From CAVVIO01 sp963748095 (lineage in GTDB: Bacteria > Bacteroidota > Bacteroidia > Bacteroidales > UBA10428): a stretch of 64,000 bases of DNA. Within the stretch, counting starts at the first letter, position 1. Each line of letters starts with the position of its first letter. The DNA lies in the NCBI GenBank assembly GCA_963748095.1, contig CAVVIO010000070.1, forward strand, positions 51,986 to 115,985. Reading direction: 5' to 3'. The notes under the pieces were generated by a model. It was given only the letters and a program-made list of their open reading frames with translations, was not told the origin of the DNA and ran no database searches. Both the position numbers and the translations under genes were made by a program. Of the stretch, positions 42,870 to 53,294 are shown piece by piece.

Positions 42870-44666
42870 TTATGCAGTAGCAGCTTTCTTTTTTCTGCGT
42901 GAAGCCATTACAATGAAAACAATCAGAAGTATCAGAAGTACACCTCCGGCAATAGCCGAGATCATTATGATCTGCTGATTTTTGGTCTGTTCTGTTTTAT
43001 AACGGTTTTTCAGATTTTTAATAACCAGGTCGGTAACTTTCATATCGGCCCCGATTTCAATTTTATCCTTTCTTTTCAGAGCTTCTTCGTTCAGTTTTGC
43101 AATAACCTGTTGTGTTTTTTTCACTTCCAGGTCCATTTCATTTTCCGAAATAGGTATTTCAATGCTGACATATCCTAGTCCTAAGGAATCGAGTTGTTTT
43201 TTTGTTTTATCTGCCTTATTTTCCTGGTTTGTTTCAGCGTAAGCAATATTCAGCACTTTCAGATTTTTAGCTGTGAGGTTATTCAGATTTAATTTATCCG
43301 AAAGCTCTTTACTTTCTTCCAGGTATGGAATAGCTTTCTTAAAATCTCCCATCTGGCGATAAGTGTTTCCCAGGTTATAAAGTGTGACGGCTTTGCCGAA
43401 TTCGTAATTAACCTGGTTTTTGTCACTCAGCGATTTTTCATAATAGGAGATTGCTTTCCGGTACTTATTATTGCTGTAGCTCAGGTTACCAAGGTTATTT
43501 AGTACCATCGATTCTTCTTTAGTATTTCCCGCAGTCTTAAGATTTTTCATCGACTCGTCGAAGAATTTCTCGGCATCTGAAAAATTACCCAGTTCGTAAT
43601 GAGCCAATCCGATTTTATTATAAATGGGACCCAGGTCATCTTTCATATTCAGTTCCTGAATGGCTTTCACTGATTTTTCATAGGACAAAATCGAGCTTTC
43701 GAGTACTTTTTCCTTATAGTAAATATTACCTAAACCGTCCATCACATCTTTATAACCTGCTTTATCTTTTATGCTGTCTTTCAGTGTGGCCGATTTCTCA
43801 TAAAACTGAATAGCCGACTGGTAATTGTATGTTGCCGCATATACATTGGCAATGTTCGACATGACATCCGATGCCCCCTTGTGATCGCCTGTTTTTTCTT
43901 TCAGATCCAACGATTTTTCATAACTATCTACCGATTTATCAAAGTCACCAGCTACAAAATATGCATTTGCCATTCCTTCGTGCAACGCGGTAATATTATT
44001 CACATACCCTACCTGCTCTTCGATATCAAGGGCTTTCTGATAATATTTCAGTGCCATTTCTTCGTCGTTTGCATCACTGAAAGCTTCGGCAATCTGAGTA
44101 TATACCAGCGATCTGGCAATCCTGTCATTACCTTTTTCAACCCTTTTAACTGAATCGGCATAAAGCTCGAAGATGGCCCTACGTATGCTGTCCCTCTTCG
44201 ATTGTGACTTTCTGTCTTTCAGGAAATTATTAAAATCACTCTTTTTTTCGGGAACAGCCAGGGTTTGTGCCGTTTTGGCAGCTTTGGCCTTTGCAGCTTC
44301 CGCTTGGGCAGCTTCTTTTTCCTGTTTTTTTGCCAGTGCTACTTTCCTTCTTACCTCTTCCAGTTCAATGGTGCCGAGAGTTGCCTCAATTGCCTGCATC
44401 TTTAGCTTAGGGTCTTCTTCATTCGGCATCAGATCGGCAGCTTTTTCATACTCAAACATGGCTGAGGAATAATTTTTTTCTTTGAAGAATTTATCTCCCC
44501 GGGTCATGTGCATTTTATATTCTTCCGTTTTATCCGGCTGATTTTTCAGTTGGTCAAATTTCAGAAAATAACCGGTTCTGCCTGAGACTACTTGCTGGAA
44601 AGCAAAGGATCCGGTTATAAAGATCAGAAATACAAATAATTTTAAAATGCCTGGTTTTAAATTCAT
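42870..44666 (-). CDS. TPR-repeat membrane protein
   Basis: 598 residues. N-terminal signal or anchor (about 1-23), a coiled coil rich in Ala/Lys/Glu (about 100-140), about ten TPR units (for example DEEMALKYYQKALDIEEQ, AIQFYEKSATLKDS and AISYYEKSLSDKNQ), a helical segment, and one transmembrane helix at the C-terminus (ISAIAGGVLLILLIVFIVMA). It resembles the sensor part of TPR-histidine kinases but has no kinase domain. A protein-binding scaffold of unknown partners. Confidence 0.8.
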   Translation of the reverse strand: MNLKPGILKLFVFLIFITGSFAFQQVVSGRTGYFLKFDQLKNQPDKTEEYKMHMTRGDKFFKEKNYSSAMFEYEKAADLMPNEEDPKLKMQAIEATLGTIELEEVRRKVALAKKQEKEAAQAEAAKAKAAKTAQTLAVPEKKSDFNNFLKDRKSQSKRDSIRRAIFELYADSVKRVEKGNDRIARSLVYTQIAEAFSDANDEEMALKYYQKALDIEEQVGYVNNITALHEGMANAYFVAGDFDKSVDSYEKSLDLKEKTGDHKGASDVMSNIANVYAATYNYQSAIQFYEKSATLKDSIKDKAGYKDVMDGLGNIYYKEKVLESSILSYEKSVKAIQELNMKDDLGPIYNKIGLAHYELGNFSDAEKFFDESMKNLKTAGNTKEESMVLNNLGNLSYSNNKYRKAISYYEKSLSDKNQVNYEFGKAVTLYNLGNTYRQMGDFKKAIPYLEESKELSDKLNLNNLTAKNLKVLNIAYAETNQENKADKTKKQLDSLGLGYVSIEIPISENEMDLEVKKTQQVIAKLNEEALKRKDKIEIGADMKVTDLVIKNLKNRYKTEQTKNQQIIMISAIAGGVLLILLIVFIVMASRRKKKAATA

Positions 44667-44902
44667 AGTTAGCAGATTTTACACGATAATTATACAAGTT
44701 AGTTTATTATATTGAATAGTAACAACTTATATTAATAATAAAAAATTAAATTAAATCAAATTTTCAAAAGAAGCTATTGTTTAGCCGTAATTTTATTAAC
44801 TATTTTTTGAAAACTTCTCTTTATACGGTATAGTAAGGGCAATGTGTTTCAGCATTATTGTTAAAAATGAAAAGTTATTTCTAATAATTTCAAAAAAAAG
44901 GT

Positions 44903-47170
44903 TTAGGACAGATAATTATAGTTATTTCTGTCAATCTCAATAAGAAAACGTGCAGGGTAAGAACAAAACCCGTTATAGGTAGCCACATAGGAGGGCATGG
45001 TTATATACAGCCGTTCCTTTGCCCGGCTGCAGGCAACATAAAAAAGGCGTCTTTCTTCTTCGAGAGCTTCGATATGATGCATGGCGCGTACTGAAGGAAA
45101 AAGGCCGTCGAGGGCATGCGGTATGAAAACAGAATGCCATTCCAATCCCTTGGCTGAATGCACTGTTGAAATCGTCAGCGGATCTTCTTCACTTTCGTCC
45201 AGCAGGGGAGTTGTTCTGTCGCCGAATTTTTTCGAAGGAGGTTCCAATGCAAAATCAGAAAGAAATTTTTCCAGTTCTTCATAGCTGGCAGCTAAGTTGC
45301 AAAGTACATCTATATCAAGCATACGTATGTTGAAATCGGGCTCGCGTGATTCGAGAATGGGAGCATAATAATATTTAACAATCTCAATCTTTGAAGCTAC
45401 ACTTTTTTTTGTATCGGATGCCTGTTGTAGCATGGTGAACAAATCTACAATATCCCCAAAATACTTTTTACCCGAAAACACAGAATGATCGAACCGGCCG
45501 TTGTTTTCACGTATGGCCTTTACAATATTTCCGCTTGTTACCCTGCCGATACCCGGCAATAATTTTAAGACCCTGTGCCAGGCAACCGCGTCATAGGGAT
45601 TTACTAAAAGTCTGAGATAAGCTATCAGGTCCTTTATATGCATTCGTTCGTTAAAAGCAAGTCCTCCCACTGTGATATAAGGAATACTCCGGCGTCGAAG
45701 CTCCAGTTCAATATACCGCCAGTGCCAGGCCGCCCGGGTGAGCACTGCAATTTCTTTCAGGTTGATCCCTCTTTCCCGTAGTTGCAAAATTTCTGATACG
45801 ATGTATTCCGCTTCTTCTTCCTGATTGTATAATTTTTTCACAATGGGACGAAAAGGTGTTTTCAGTTGTGAGAACAGGATTTTTTTATATCCGATCTTTG
45901 CATGAGAAATAATGGAGTTGGTAAAATCGAGCAGTCCCTGGTTACTCCGGTAGTTTTGTTCTATTTTAATCACCCGGCAATCGGGATAAGTTTCCGGAAA
46001 TCGTAAAATATTTTCGTAATTGGCACCCCTGAAGGCATAAATACTTTGGGCATCGTCACCTACTACCATTACATTCCGGTGCCCTCCTGCCAGAAAATCT
46101 ACAATTTCTTTTTGCAGAATATTCGTGTCCTGAAATTCATCTACCATGATGTACCGGTAATCCTGTTGCAATTTCTGTCGGAAAGTTTGGTTATCCCGGA
46201 GTTTATTCCGGAGTACCTCCATCAGATCATCATAGTCATAAACCCGGCTGATTTTTTTGTATTCCGAATATCCCTTGTAAATGAGTTCAATATCTCCGGT
46301 AAAATCAGTGAGACCTGTAAAATCTTCTTCAATAACCTGAGCAATGGTAAGATTACGGTTTCTGGCAGCAGATACGATCTCATATATTCGTCCTTTTCTT
46401 GGAAAAGCTTTATTCGTTTTATTGAATTTCAATTCGGTACGCACCAGGTCAACGGTATCTTCCGCATCTGCGGTATCGATAATGGTAAAATCCGGAGGTA
46501 ATCCCAGCATATTGGAATGTCTGCGTAATACCATGTTTGCAAACGAATGGAAAGTACCGCCTGTGACTTTTTCGGCCAGGTTATCCTGATGTAATTCCTG
46601 AACACGGTTCAGCATTTCCCGCGCTGCCTTTCGGGTAAAAGTTAATAACAAAATTTGCTGCGGCGGAACACCCTGTTCCAGCAAATAGCTTACCCGGTGT
46701 ACGATTATCCGGGTTTTACCGGTACCTGCGCCTGCTATAACCAGAACCGGACCTGTAGTGGTAACAACAGCCGCAAGCTGAGAAGAATTCAGGTTGGCAG
46801 CGTAATTTATTTTGTAATGTTTTTCTAATGACTTTGTATCGATTTTTACCGCTGATTTGTTTTCAATCGATTCTGCAATTTTCTGAAGTGCTATAATTTT
46901 ATCCGCCAAAGCAGGAGTAATTTCCAAACCGGAATAATTTGCAAGTGAAATGGAAGAAAAGTTATCGCCTGAAAATTGGTGAGCAGGAGTTGACCGATTA
47001 TCTTTCTGCCCGGAACTTACCTGTTGCAGAAAATCCGAAAGTAATTGTTCTTTTTCGTTTAAGGGTTCAGAAGGATATTCATTACTTTCTTCAATCGAAT
47101 GTTGTTTCTCTTCTTTACCAGGCAAAGGTTTTTCAATATTATGTTGAAATATTTTTTTAATCCAGCTCAT
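44903..47170 (-). CDS. UvrD/Rep-like superfamily I ATP-dependent DNA helicase
   Basis: 755 residues. An N-terminal extension of about 120 residues precedes the Q-motif LNSSQLAAV, Walker A AGAGTGKT (146-153), DEFQDT (motif II), GDDAQSIYAFRGA (motif III) and VHSAKGLEWHSVFIPH (motif V). This is the core of a 3'-5' helicase of UvrD/PcrA/Rep type. The N-terminal extension has no recognised domain. Probably acts in repair or replication restart. Probably single transcription unit. Confidence 0.92.
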   Translation of the reverse strand: MSWIKKIFQHNIEKPLPGKEEKQHSIEESNEYPSEPLNEKEQLLSDFLQQVSSGQKDNRSTPAHQFSGDNFSSISLANYSGLEITPALADKIIALQKIAESIENKSAVKIDTKSLEKHYKINYAANLNSSQLAAVVTTTGPVLVIAGAGTGKTRIIVHRVSYLLEQGVPPQQILLLTFTRKAAREMLNRVQELHQDNLAEKVTGGTFHSFANMVLRRHSNMLGLPPDFTIIDTADAEDTVDLVRTELKFNKTNKAFPRKGRIYEIVSAARNRNLTIAQVIEEDFTGLTDFTGDIELIYKGYSEYKKISRVYDYDDLMEVLRNKLRDNQTFRQKLQQDYRYIMVDEFQDTNILQKEIVDFLAGGHRNVMVVGDDAQSIYAFRGANYENILRFPETYPDCRVIKIEQNYRSNQGLLDFTNSIISHAKIGYKKILFSQLKTPFRPIVKKLYNQEEEAEYIVSEILQLRERGINLKEIAVLTRAAWHWRYIELELRRRSIPYITVGGLAFNERMHIKDLIAYLRLLVNPYDAVAWHRVLKLLPGIGRVTSGNIVKAIRENNGRFDHSVFSGKKYFGDIVDLFTMLQQASDTKKSVASKIEIVKYYYAPILESREPDFNIRMLDIDVLCNLAASYEELEKFLSDFALEPPSKKFGDRTTPLLDESEEDPLTISTVHSAKGLEWHSVFIPHALDGLFPSVRAMHHIEALEEERRLFYVACSRAKERLYITMPSYVATYNGFCSYPARFLIEIDRNNYNYLS

Positions 47171-47319
47171 GTCGGATAAAATTACAATAATCGGATAATA
47201 TATTCCAGTTGTTTTGGCAAAGTTATAAAGGAAAATACGGATAAGAAACGGTTATCAAATTTAAAAAACTAAGATGGGAACAATTACCGGCAGTGTTAAA
47301 AATCTGTATAGAAAGACTT

Positions 47320-47913
47320 TTATATAATCTCTATATCATATTTATCCAGTAACCCGGCAATTCCCATTGCGGAAAACCTGGCCTTTTTTATCCGGTTCAT
47401 TTCCGGGTCGATGGAGTAATTAACGGATGTGCCAAGATCTGCCTTTTCCAGATTTGTGTTTTGAAATACAGTTCTTTGAAGGTCACAATCTTCAAATACC
47501 GAACCGGTCAGATTAGTTTCGGTAAAATCAGATTCCTGTAGATCGCAGTGTTTGAAAATGGTCTTTTTAAGATTCAGTTTGTAGAAAGTGGATAATTTAA
47601 TATAACATTGCTCAAAATAAACGGATAAAAAGGTATCCATGCAATCTTCAAAGCGCAATCCCATCAGTTTGCAACTGACAAATCGGATGTCATTCAGCAA
47701 TGTGTTTTTTAAATTAGCCAGACTGAGATCGCAACTTTCAAATTTACAATCGGTGAAAATAATACCGGATAAATCTGAATTATAAAAATTACAGTTTATG
47801 AAAGTACAATTATCATATTCTCCTTTTATCAGATTTATTTCAGAATAATCGATCTTTTCAAAAACTTTATTATCTGTTAATTCTGAATACATATTTGTAA
47901 AACTTATTTTCAC
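47320..47913 (-). CDS. Pentapeptide-repeat protein
   Basis: 197 residues built of A(D/N)LXX-type pentapeptide repeats in tandem, such as CTFINCNFYNSDLSGIIF, DCKFESCDLSLANLKNTLL and HCDLQESDFTETNLTGSVFEDC. These form a right-handed quadrilateral beta-helix. No signal peptide or membrane segment. DNA mimicry (as in Qnr/MfpA) is known for some members, but no evidence here. Function unknown. Confidence 0.88.
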   Translation of the reverse strand: MKISFTNMYSELTDNKVFEKIDYSEINLIKGEYDNCTFINCNFYNSDLSGIIFTDCKFESCDLSLANLKNTLLNDIRFVSCKLMGLRFEDCMDTFLSVYFEQCYIKLSTFYKLNLKKTIFKHCDLQESDFTETNLTGSVFEDCDLQRTVFQNTNLEKADLGTSVNYSIDPEMNRIKKARFSAMGIAGLLDKYDIEII

Positions 47914-48099
47914 AAATATATTCTTTATGTCATGAAGTTATTTTAATCCCGGCATGATTTATCAGGATGAATTTTATTTTTGAGATTTTTTTAGAGCCAC
48001 CATTTTAGCAAAGAGTGCTGTTTATTGAAAATAATCTTCTTTTTAAAATTTAATTTTCGGTAATTTGAAAATAAAAACACATATACATTTTTTAATATT

Positions 48100-49329
48100 A
48101 TGAAACAAAACAGGAATTTTCTACGGATGATTTTAATATTTCTGATCCTGTCTGTCATATTTTTCGGTGAATGCAGTGAAAAGTCCTTTGATACTAATAA
48201 GTACCTGGATTATTGTGTAACGCAGGCAAAAAAATCAGTGGATAACATGCCGCTTACAGGGAAGGAGCCGAGTAGCATTGATAGTAATGAAACACACTGG
48301 AACATGGTTCCGGTTAACGACTGGACCAGCGGTTTCTGGCCGGGGATTCTTTGGAATCTTTATGAGTATACAGGTGATAAAAAATGGGAAAACAAAGCAG
48401 ATACATTCACCAGATTTCTGACACCAATTGCATACCAGAAGGCTCACGACCATGACCTTGGTTTCATGATATTTTGCAGCTTTGGCAACGGATATCGTCT
48501 GACTAAAAATGAAGAATATAAGAAGGTCATCCTTGCAGCGTCCGATTCACTTGCTACACTTTTTAATCCCCGTGTAGGTACTATTTTATCATGGCCGTTC
48601 TTTAAAGATAATGGTCACAAGGTCTTTAATACCATTATCGATAATATGATGAATCTGGAATTACTATTCTGGGCCTCTAAAAACGGACCGGATACTTCAT
48701 TGTATAACATTGCGGAAACGCATGCTATGACTACTCTGAAAAATCATATTCGTCCAGATTTCACTTCTTATCATGTAATAGAATACGACAGTATTACCGG
48801 TAAAAAGATCAAAGGAGTAACCGCACAGGGATTTGGTAATGAAACCATGTGGGCACGGGGACAGGCGTGGGGAATTTACGGATTTACCATGGCTTATCGC
48901 GAAACCGGAAATGAAAAATTTCTCCACCTGGCGCAAAAAATGGCTGATGTGTTTATCAGTCGTTTACCGGCAGATGATGTTCCTTATTGGGATTTCGATG
49001 CACCGGACATACCGGATGCACCAAAAGATGCTTCAGCTGCAGCTATTGCCGCATCCGCATTTCTTGAATTGTCTGTGCTTTCTCAGGAAAGTAATCTAAA
49101 AAAACACTACCGGAATAGCGCCGTGAAAATTTTGAAGTCCCTTTCCGGTTCTTATCTCAGCAGGGACAAAAACAGTGCTTTTCTGCTACATTGTACAGGT
49201 AATAAGCCCCGGAATTCAGAAATAGATGTTTCGCTCATATATGCCGATTATTATTACCTCGAAGCGTTGTTACGATTGAAAAAAATTCAGGAAGGTATTA
49301 GTATTTATGATAATCTCAGACATATTTGA
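48100..49329 (+). CDS. GH88 unsaturated glucuronyl/galacturonyl hydrolase lipoprotein
   Basis: 409 residues. Lipobox FFGEC (Cys25). Alpha/alpha-barrel with HDHDLGF (Asp119, aligning with the first catalytic Asp of UGL) and IIDNMMNLELLF (Asp181, aligning with the second). ARGQAWGIYG and KDASAAAIAASA are family blocks. It hydrolyses delta-4,5-unsaturated uronyl residues left by polysaccharide lyases. GH3 beta-glucosidase follows 137 bp later, hinting at a small glycan-degradation pair; no lyase or SusCD is present. Confidence 0.9.
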   Translation: MKQNRNFLRMILIFLILSVIFFGECSEKSFDTNKYLDYCVTQAKKSVDNMPLTGKEPSSIDSNETHWNMVPVNDWTSGFWPGILWNLYEYTGDKKWENKADTFTRFLTPIAYQKAHDHDLGFMIFCSFGNGYRLTKNEEYKKVILAASDSLATLFNPRVGTILSWPFFKDNGHKVFNTIIDNMMNLELLFWASKNGPDTSLYNIAETHAMTTLKNHIRPDFTSYHVIEYDSITGKKIKGVTAQGFGNETMWARGQAWGIYGFTMAYRETGNEKFLHLAQKMADVFISRLPADDVPYWDFDAPDIPDAPKDASAAAIAASAFLELSVLSQESNLKKHYRNSAVKILKSLSGSYLSRDKNSAFLLHCTGNKPRNSEIDVSLIYADYYYLEALLRLKKIQEGISIYDNLRHI

Positions 49330-49466
49330 TCCTGTCCGTCCGGACTTTGTTTCTTTCATAGAATCTGCCGCTTTTATTAGATCCTTTACAGGAATTTTTA
49401 AAATTATTGGTAGTATTGCATTTTCAAAATTAGATTTCTAAAAATACAATTAATCAATATAGAAAA

Positions 49467-51734
49467 ATGGAAAGTAGCACAGCAATTGATTTATCAGAAA
49501 ACTTAAGGAGGCGAATTCACTTTTCCGTTGGTTACAATGCATTTATAATCTTACCGGCGTTGATTTTTTTGATAGCCACTGCAAGTTGTTCTGCAGGGAA
49601 AAATAAAACCGGCAATGATCAAAATAGTTCAGAACTGAATCCGAAAATTGAGCGCAAGGTTGACAGCCTGCTGGGAATGATGACCCTGGAAGAGAAAATT
49701 AATTTTCTGCATGGTAACGGATTTTTCACTTCAGGTGGAGATGAAAGACTGGGGATTCCCCGTTTGAAATATACCGATGGGCCCTTTGGCATCAGGGAAG
49801 AGTTGCATCCGAATTCATGGGAACCTCTTGGCCTCACGAACGATTCAGCTACTTTTTTCCCTACCGGGTCGGCACTGGCAGCTACCTGGAATACGGACCT
49901 TGCACACGAATATGGCATAGCAATTGGTCAGGAAGCCAGGGCCAGGGGTAAGGATGTTTTACTTGGCCCGGCAGTAAACATTGACCGCACACCGGTTGGT
50001 GGGCGGGGCTTCGAATACATGACCGAAGATCCTTATCTGAATTCCAGGATGGCCGTTTCTTATATCAAAGGAGTGCAAAGCCAGGATGTGGCTGCCTGTG
50101 TAAAGCATTATGTTGCCAACAACCAGGAAACCAACCGGGGAAAGATAGATGTGAGGATGGATGAAAGAACCCTGCGGGAAATATATTTGCCGGCTTTCAA
50201 AGCTGCTGTAAAGGAAGCGGATGTTTATACAGTTATGGCTGCCTATAACAAGTTCAGAGGTGATTACTGTTCCGAAAATGATTATATATTGAATAAGATT
50301 TTAAAAGACGAATGGGGTTTTAAGGGAATAGTGATCTCCGACTGGGGAGGTACGCACAGTACTGTTAAAGCAGCAAAAAATGGTCTGGATGTTGAAATGG
50401 GTTCAGGCCCCGATTATGATTCGTATTATTTTGCAAAGCCTTTGCTCGATTCTGTGAAAGCGGGTAAAGTATCTCAAAAAACCATTGATGATAAAGTACG
50501 CCGTGTATTGCGGGTGATGTATGAATGCGGGAGCATGAATAAAGACAGGTTAAAAGGGTCGCTGGCTACTCCCGAACATAGTAAAACCGCTTATGATGTA
50601 GCCTCCGAGTCGATTGTTCTGTTGAAAAATTCTAAAAATCTGCTTCCCCTGGATATTAAAAATATAAAAAATGTAGCTGTCATCGGAGATAATGCAGTTC
50701 GCAAACTTGCAACAGGAGGTTTCGGAGCAACCGTAAAAGCAAAATATGAAATTACTCCATTGCAGGGATTGGAGGATAAACTTAAAGATAAAGCAGCTAT
50801 TCATTTTGTACAGGGGTATAAAGAAAAGTTTATCGGATCACCGATGCGAAGAAGGTTCGAAAGAAAGCCGGATAACCAGCCCGATCCGGCATTGATACAA
50901 CAAGCTGTAAAGGCTGCTAAAGCTGCCGATGTGGCGATACTTGTTGTTGGCACCAACCATAACATAGAATCGGAAAGTTTTGACCGTCCCGATCTTACAT
51001 TGCCCTTTGGACAGGATGAACTTATAAAAGCCGTATGTTCGGCAAATCCCAGAACAATTGTTGTGATGGTGGCCGCCTCTCCGGTGGACCTGAGACAAAC
51101 AGTTAAATATGCACCTGCCATTTTATGGTCGTGGTACAATGGTTCCGAAGCAGGTCATGCTCTGGCCGATGTGTTATTTGGCGATATCAATCCGTCGGGG
51201 AAATTACCGTTTACCATTCCGGTTAAGCTGGATGATTCTCCGGCACATGCCCTTAAAGCATTTCCGGGAGACAGCCTTACAGTTAATTATTCGGAAGGTA
51301 TTTTAGTAGGTTACCGCTGGTTCGACACTAAAAATATTCAACCGCTTTTTTGTTTCGGTTACGGGTTGTCCTACACGGATTTTACTTACTCATCTGTTAA
51401 TACCGAGAAGAAAACATATATTCCCGGTGAAAAAATACACGTATCGTTCCGTCTGCAAAATACAGGATTAAATCCAGGAAAGGAGACCGTGCAATTATAT
51501 GCACACGCTGTAAATTCTAAAGTTTTTATGCCGGATAAGGAACTGAAAGGTTTTAAAAAGGTCTTTCTCAAGGCAGGTGAAGAAAAGGAAGTAACCATCG
51601 AACTGAATGCCAACGACCTTTCCTATTATGACGATAATCTGAAAGAATGGGTAATTGCCCCAGGTGATTATGCCTTGCAGATAGGTTCTTCGTCAAGGGA
51701 TATAAAAGGATCTGTTACAGTGTATGTCGAATAG
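49467..51734 (+). CDS. GH3 beta-glucosidase-like (BglX-type) lipoprotein
   Basis: 755 residues. Long N-terminal region, then a hydrophobic stretch with lipobox IATASC (Cys41). GH3 N-terminal barrel with KYTDGPFGIR, VKHYVANNQET and nucleophile VISDWGGTHS (Asp292), then the GH3 C-terminal domain and a FnIII-like domain ending SVTVYVE. Candidate aryl-beta-glucosidase or xylosidase. It follows the GH88 gene, so it may act on glycan fragments in the same pathway. The weak TAGATTTC box near 49432 could be its own promoter. Confidence 0.9.
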   Translation: MESSTAIDLSENLRRRIHFSVGYNAFIILPALIFLIATASCSAGKNKTGNDQNSSELNPKIERKVDSLLGMMTLEEKINFLHGNGFFTSGGDERLGIPRLKYTDGPFGIREELHPNSWEPLGLTNDSATFFPTGSALAATWNTDLAHEYGIAIGQEARARGKDVLLGPAVNIDRTPVGGRGFEYMTEDPYLNSRMAVSYIKGVQSQDVAACVKHYVANNQETNRGKIDVRMDERTLREIYLPAFKAAVKEADVYTVMAAYNKFRGDYCSENDYILNKILKDEWGFKGIVISDWGGTHSTVKAAKNGLDVEMGSGPDYDSYYFAKPLLDSVKAGKVSQKTIDDKVRRVLRVMYECGSMNKDRLKGSLATPEHSKTAYDVASESIVLLKNSKNLLPLDIKNIKNVAVIGDNAVRKLATGGFGATVKAKYEITPLQGLEDKLKDKAAIHFVQGYKEKFIGSPMRRRFERKPDNQPDPALIQQAVKAAKAADVAILVVGTNHNIESESFDRPDLTLPFGQDELIKAVCSANPRTIVVMVAASPVDLRQTVKYAPAILWSWYNGSEAGHALADVLFGDINPSGKLPFTIPVKLDDSPAHALKAFPGDSLTVNYSEGILVGYRWFDTKNIQPLFCFGYGLSYTDFTYSSVNTEKKTYIPGEKIHVSFRLQNTGLNPGKETVQLYAHAVNSKVFMPDKELKGFKKVFLKAGEEKEVTIELNANDLSYYDDNLKEWVIAPGDYALQIGSSSRDIKGSVTVYVE

Positions 51735-51797
51735 ACCTTATTAAATTCGAATTTTAACAATTCTTTTCAACAGAAAGAAAGTATAAACAAAGAATAT

Positions 51798-53294
51798 TTA
51801 AAAAAGCGGGGCGAACATTCTTAAGACAGATTCCCTTATTTTATTGATAAATTTTCTGTTCTGCCACTCTTCAAGTCTGACAGCTTCAGAGTTTTGTACA
51901 TCTTCATTAAATGAATCTTCCAGTTCACGGCAGATTTCTTCATCGTAAATGATAGCTGTGACTTCGAGGTTTTGTTCAAAACTCCTGAAATCGAAATTTG
52001 CAGAACCTACCGAGGCAATTACCCCGTCTACGAGTAATATCTTGGAATGGATGAATCCCTTCTTGTACAAAAAGACTTTGATCCCGGCTTTCAGGAGTTC
52101 TTCGAAATAGGACATAGAGCTGTACTGGACAAGCCGGTTATCGGACCTGTAAGGTAGTAAAAGGTTTACTTCGGTACCACCCAGCGAAGCGGTTTTTAAT
52201 GCAGTAAGCAGGCTTTCATTCGGTATAAAATAGGGCGTACAGATAGATATCTTTTTTTTGGCGCGGGAAATGGCAATGAAAAAAGCTTCCATAATAAACT
52301 CACTTTCGGAATCGGGCCCGCTCGAAATTATTTGCATCCAGGTCTTTTTATGGGGTAGGTAGTCGGGAAAATAAGAGGACTCCAGATGAATGGGTTTACC
52401 GGATGCATATATCCAGTCATTCAGAAATACCAATTGCAACGATTTAACCGCTTCTCCCTCAATCCTGATGTGTGTATCCCTCCAATACATCTTGTCTTTT
52501 CGTTTTTTCTCATTTACATAGCGGTCGGCTATATTCAATCCTCCGGCAAAGCCGATTTTCCCATCGATAACTATGATCTTACGGTGATTCCGGTAATTAA
52601 TATTACTCGTAGGCAAAGGGAACCTGACTGGCATAAAAGGATAAATTTCAATCCCGGCGTCAGCAAGTTCTTTTTTGAATGATCTGCTCAATTTCCAACT
52701 CCCAACATCGTCATATATTAGCCGGACTTCTATTCCCTGACGGGCTTTCTGAATTAATATTTTTTTTATCTGGTTACCGATCTTGTCCTCTTCAATGATG
52801 TAATATTCCAGGTGAATATGGTGCTTTGCTTTGCGCAAGGCTTTCAGAATATCAAAAAAAGCTACTTCGCCATTTTGCAGGATCCGGATGTGATTGTGCC
52901 TTGTAAGTGCCGCCCGGCTGTGATTTATCAGGTATTTGATCACATTATGCTTTTCCAGTATTGTTTCTTCTGTGATGGCGTCCAGGTATTTATTATCGAA
53001 AAGGCGGTCGTAATAATCAGGATTTATGCTGTGAAAACCAATTTGTTTTTTCTGATCGAGCAGTTTGTGTTTTCTGAGATTACGACCGAAAAAAATATAA
53101 AAAAGTAATCCGATTACGGGGATTAAGATGATAACCAGAATCCATGAAAAGGTCTTACCGGGATGGCGGTTGTCTAAAATAATTAAAAAGATGGTAATGA
53201 TAATGGTGAGATAATAAGCAATAATAACGAAGATTGTCAGGAAATGTCTTATTAATTCCAGGATATTTGTTTCCAGAAAGAAATTCGGCAGCAA
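51798..53294 (-). CDS. cls: Cardiolipin synthase (phospholipase D family)
   Basis: 498 residues. Two N-terminal membrane segments (about 13-70) then two HKD motifs: NYRNHRKIIVIDGKIGFAGG and FIHSKILLVDGVIASVGS, the hallmark of cardiolipin synthases. It joins two phosphatidylglycerol molecules to give cardiolipin. The start used is TTG at 53294; no in-frame ATG lies near. It converges with the GH3 gene, leaving about 60 bp. Confidence 0.92.
   Translation of the reverse strand: MLPNFFLETNILELIRHFLTIFVIIAYYLTIIITIFLIILDNRHPGKTFSWILVIILIPVIGLLFYIFFGRNLRKHKLLDQKKQIGFHSINPDYYDRLFDNKYLDAITEETILEKHNVIKYLINHSRAALTRHNHIRILQNGEVAFFDILKALRKAKHHIHLEYYIIEEDKIGNQIKKILIQKARQGIEVRLIYDDVGSWKLSRSFKKELADAGIEIYPFMPVRFPLPTSNINYRNHRKIIVIDGKIGFAGGLNIADRYVNEKKRKDKMYWRDTHIRIEGEAVKSLQLVFLNDWIYASGKPIHLESSYFPDYLPHKKTWMQIISSGPDSESEFIMEAFFIAISRAKKKISICTPYFIPNESLLTALKTASLGGTEVNLLLPYRSDNRLVQYSSMSYFEELLKAGIKVFLYKKGFIHSKILLVDGVIASVGSANFDFRSFEQNLEVTAIIYDEEICRELEDSFNEDVQNSEAVRLEEWQNRKFINKIRESVLRMFAPLF

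Noticed and set aside
47161..47185. Third MITE-like copy (TGTCGGATAA near the helicase start)
   Set aside because: Only about ten bases match, with no partner end, no tail and no flanking duplication.
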